Translations under genes and position numbers: made by a program
DNA from: Actinomycetota bacterium
GTDB lineage: Bacteria > Desulfobacterota > Deferrimicrobia > Deferrimicrobiales > Deferrimicrobiaceae
DNA length: 7,831 bases
Assembly (NCBI GenBank): GCA_016844415.1
Contig: JAENIX010000032.1
Coordinates: forward strand, 1 to 7,831
Direction: 5' to 3'
Notes under the pieces: model-generated
What the model was told of the DNA's origin: nothing
What the model saw: only the letters and a program-made list of their open reading frames with translations
The model's database searches: none
In this document: in pieces, positions 7,753 through 7,831 of the stretch
How positions within the stretch are numbered: position 1 is the first letter of the stretch
How the letters are laid out: the number at the start of each line of letters is the position of its first letter

Positions 7753-7831
7753 GTCCCGGTTTTGACTCTTGACACGTCTTCCCCTGCGTGATACCAATTT
7801 CCCGTTTCACTTTTATCCAGCCGATCACTTG
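7753..7831 (-). repeat. Outer inverted repeat, right arm (79 bp, reaches window end)
   Basis: This is the exact reverse complement of 7418-7496. It still matches at the last base of the window, so the true length of the repeat cannot be seen. Confidence 0.95.
7769..7797 (+). promoter_or_regulatory. Mirror copy of the candidate promoter in the right repeat arm
   Basis: Because the arms are exact inverted copies, TTGACA (7769-7774), 17 bases and TACCAA (7792-7797) recur here on the plus strand, pointing out of the right end of the window. Whether a gene lies downstream cannot be seen. Confidence 0.3.

Larger units (their letters stand above)
7387..7831. repeat. Non-coding repeat region upstream of the atp cluster: nested inverted repeats, possible REP/MITE-like element
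   Basis: These 445 bases hold no convincing gene. From left to right: the atpF' leader (7387-7417); the outer left arm (7418-7496); a hairpin (7493-7510); a unique stretch (about 7513-7592); the inner left arm (7607-7644); a central 65 bases with an AT-rich core (TTTAATAAAAA); the inner right arm (7710-7747); and the outer right arm (7753-7831). The two pairs are nested, so the whole region can fold into a large cruciform. No transposase frame, target-site duplication or tRNA is visible. Small non-coding repeats with GGGACGTTCC/GGAACGTCCC palindromes and no transposase resemble REP elements mobilised in trans by REP-associated tyrosine transposases; that origin is inference. Confidence 0.7.

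Noticed and set aside
7634..7828. Minus-strand frame of 64 codons in the repeat region
   Set aside because: Nearly all of it is inverted-repeat sequence, part of it is duplicated in the other arm, and there is no family resemblance or ribosome site worth noting.

Overview
This window is a bacterial chromosome fragment, visibly GC-rich, dominated by one gene cluster on the minus strand. In transcription order (right to left) it encodes seven ATP synthase subunits: b' (AtpF'), b (AtpF), delta (AtpH), alpha (AtpA), gamma (AtpG), beta (AtpD) and epsilon (AtpC). The membrane subunits a and c (atpB, atpE) and atpI are absent. A seven-gene unit that starts with paired b' and b genes, with a/c elsewhere, is the arrangement known from Geobacter-type Desulfuromonadota/Desulfobacterota (former Deltaproteobacteria). 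The small protein at 923-1462 resembles a domain I associate with the same broad group (MXAN_5187-type). A GC-rich former deltaproteobacterium is therefore my best guess; there is no rRNA or other decisive marker here.

Layout from left to right. 1-842 (minus): the N-terminal 280 codons of GlmU, running off the left edge. 843-922: short divergent intergenic region. 923-1462 (plus): a conserved coiled-coil protein of unknown function. 1463-1500: a GC-rich inverted repeat between two convergent genes. 1501-7386 (minus): the atp cluster, tightly packed, with two 4-base GTGA stop/start overlaps (b'/b and b/delta), a 10-base gap (delta/alpha) and gaps of about 35-40 bases between the alpha, gamma, beta and epsilon genes. 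7387-7831: about 445 bases without a convincing gene, built from nested inverted repeats. The outer pair is perfect over 79 bases (7418-7496 against 7753-7831). The inner pair is perfect over 38 bases (7607-7644 against 7710-7747). A short AAAACCGGGAC motif occurs four times.

How the genes work together: alpha, beta, gamma, delta and epsilon form the F1 catalytic head, stalk and its connector. The b and b' chains form a heterodimeric peripheral stalk that anchors F1 to the membrane a/c ring encoded elsewhere. All catalytic motifs I checked in alpha and beta are intact, so this looks like a working enzyme. GlmU supplies UDP-GlcNAc for peptidoglycan and lipopolysaccharide and is functionally unrelated.

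The coding part is ordinary housekeeping. The only stretch that departs from that is the repeat region upstream of the atp cluster. It may be a REP/MITE-like element that now carries the atp promoter, or partly a contig-end assembly fold-back, because the outer repeat arm stops exactly at the last base of the window.
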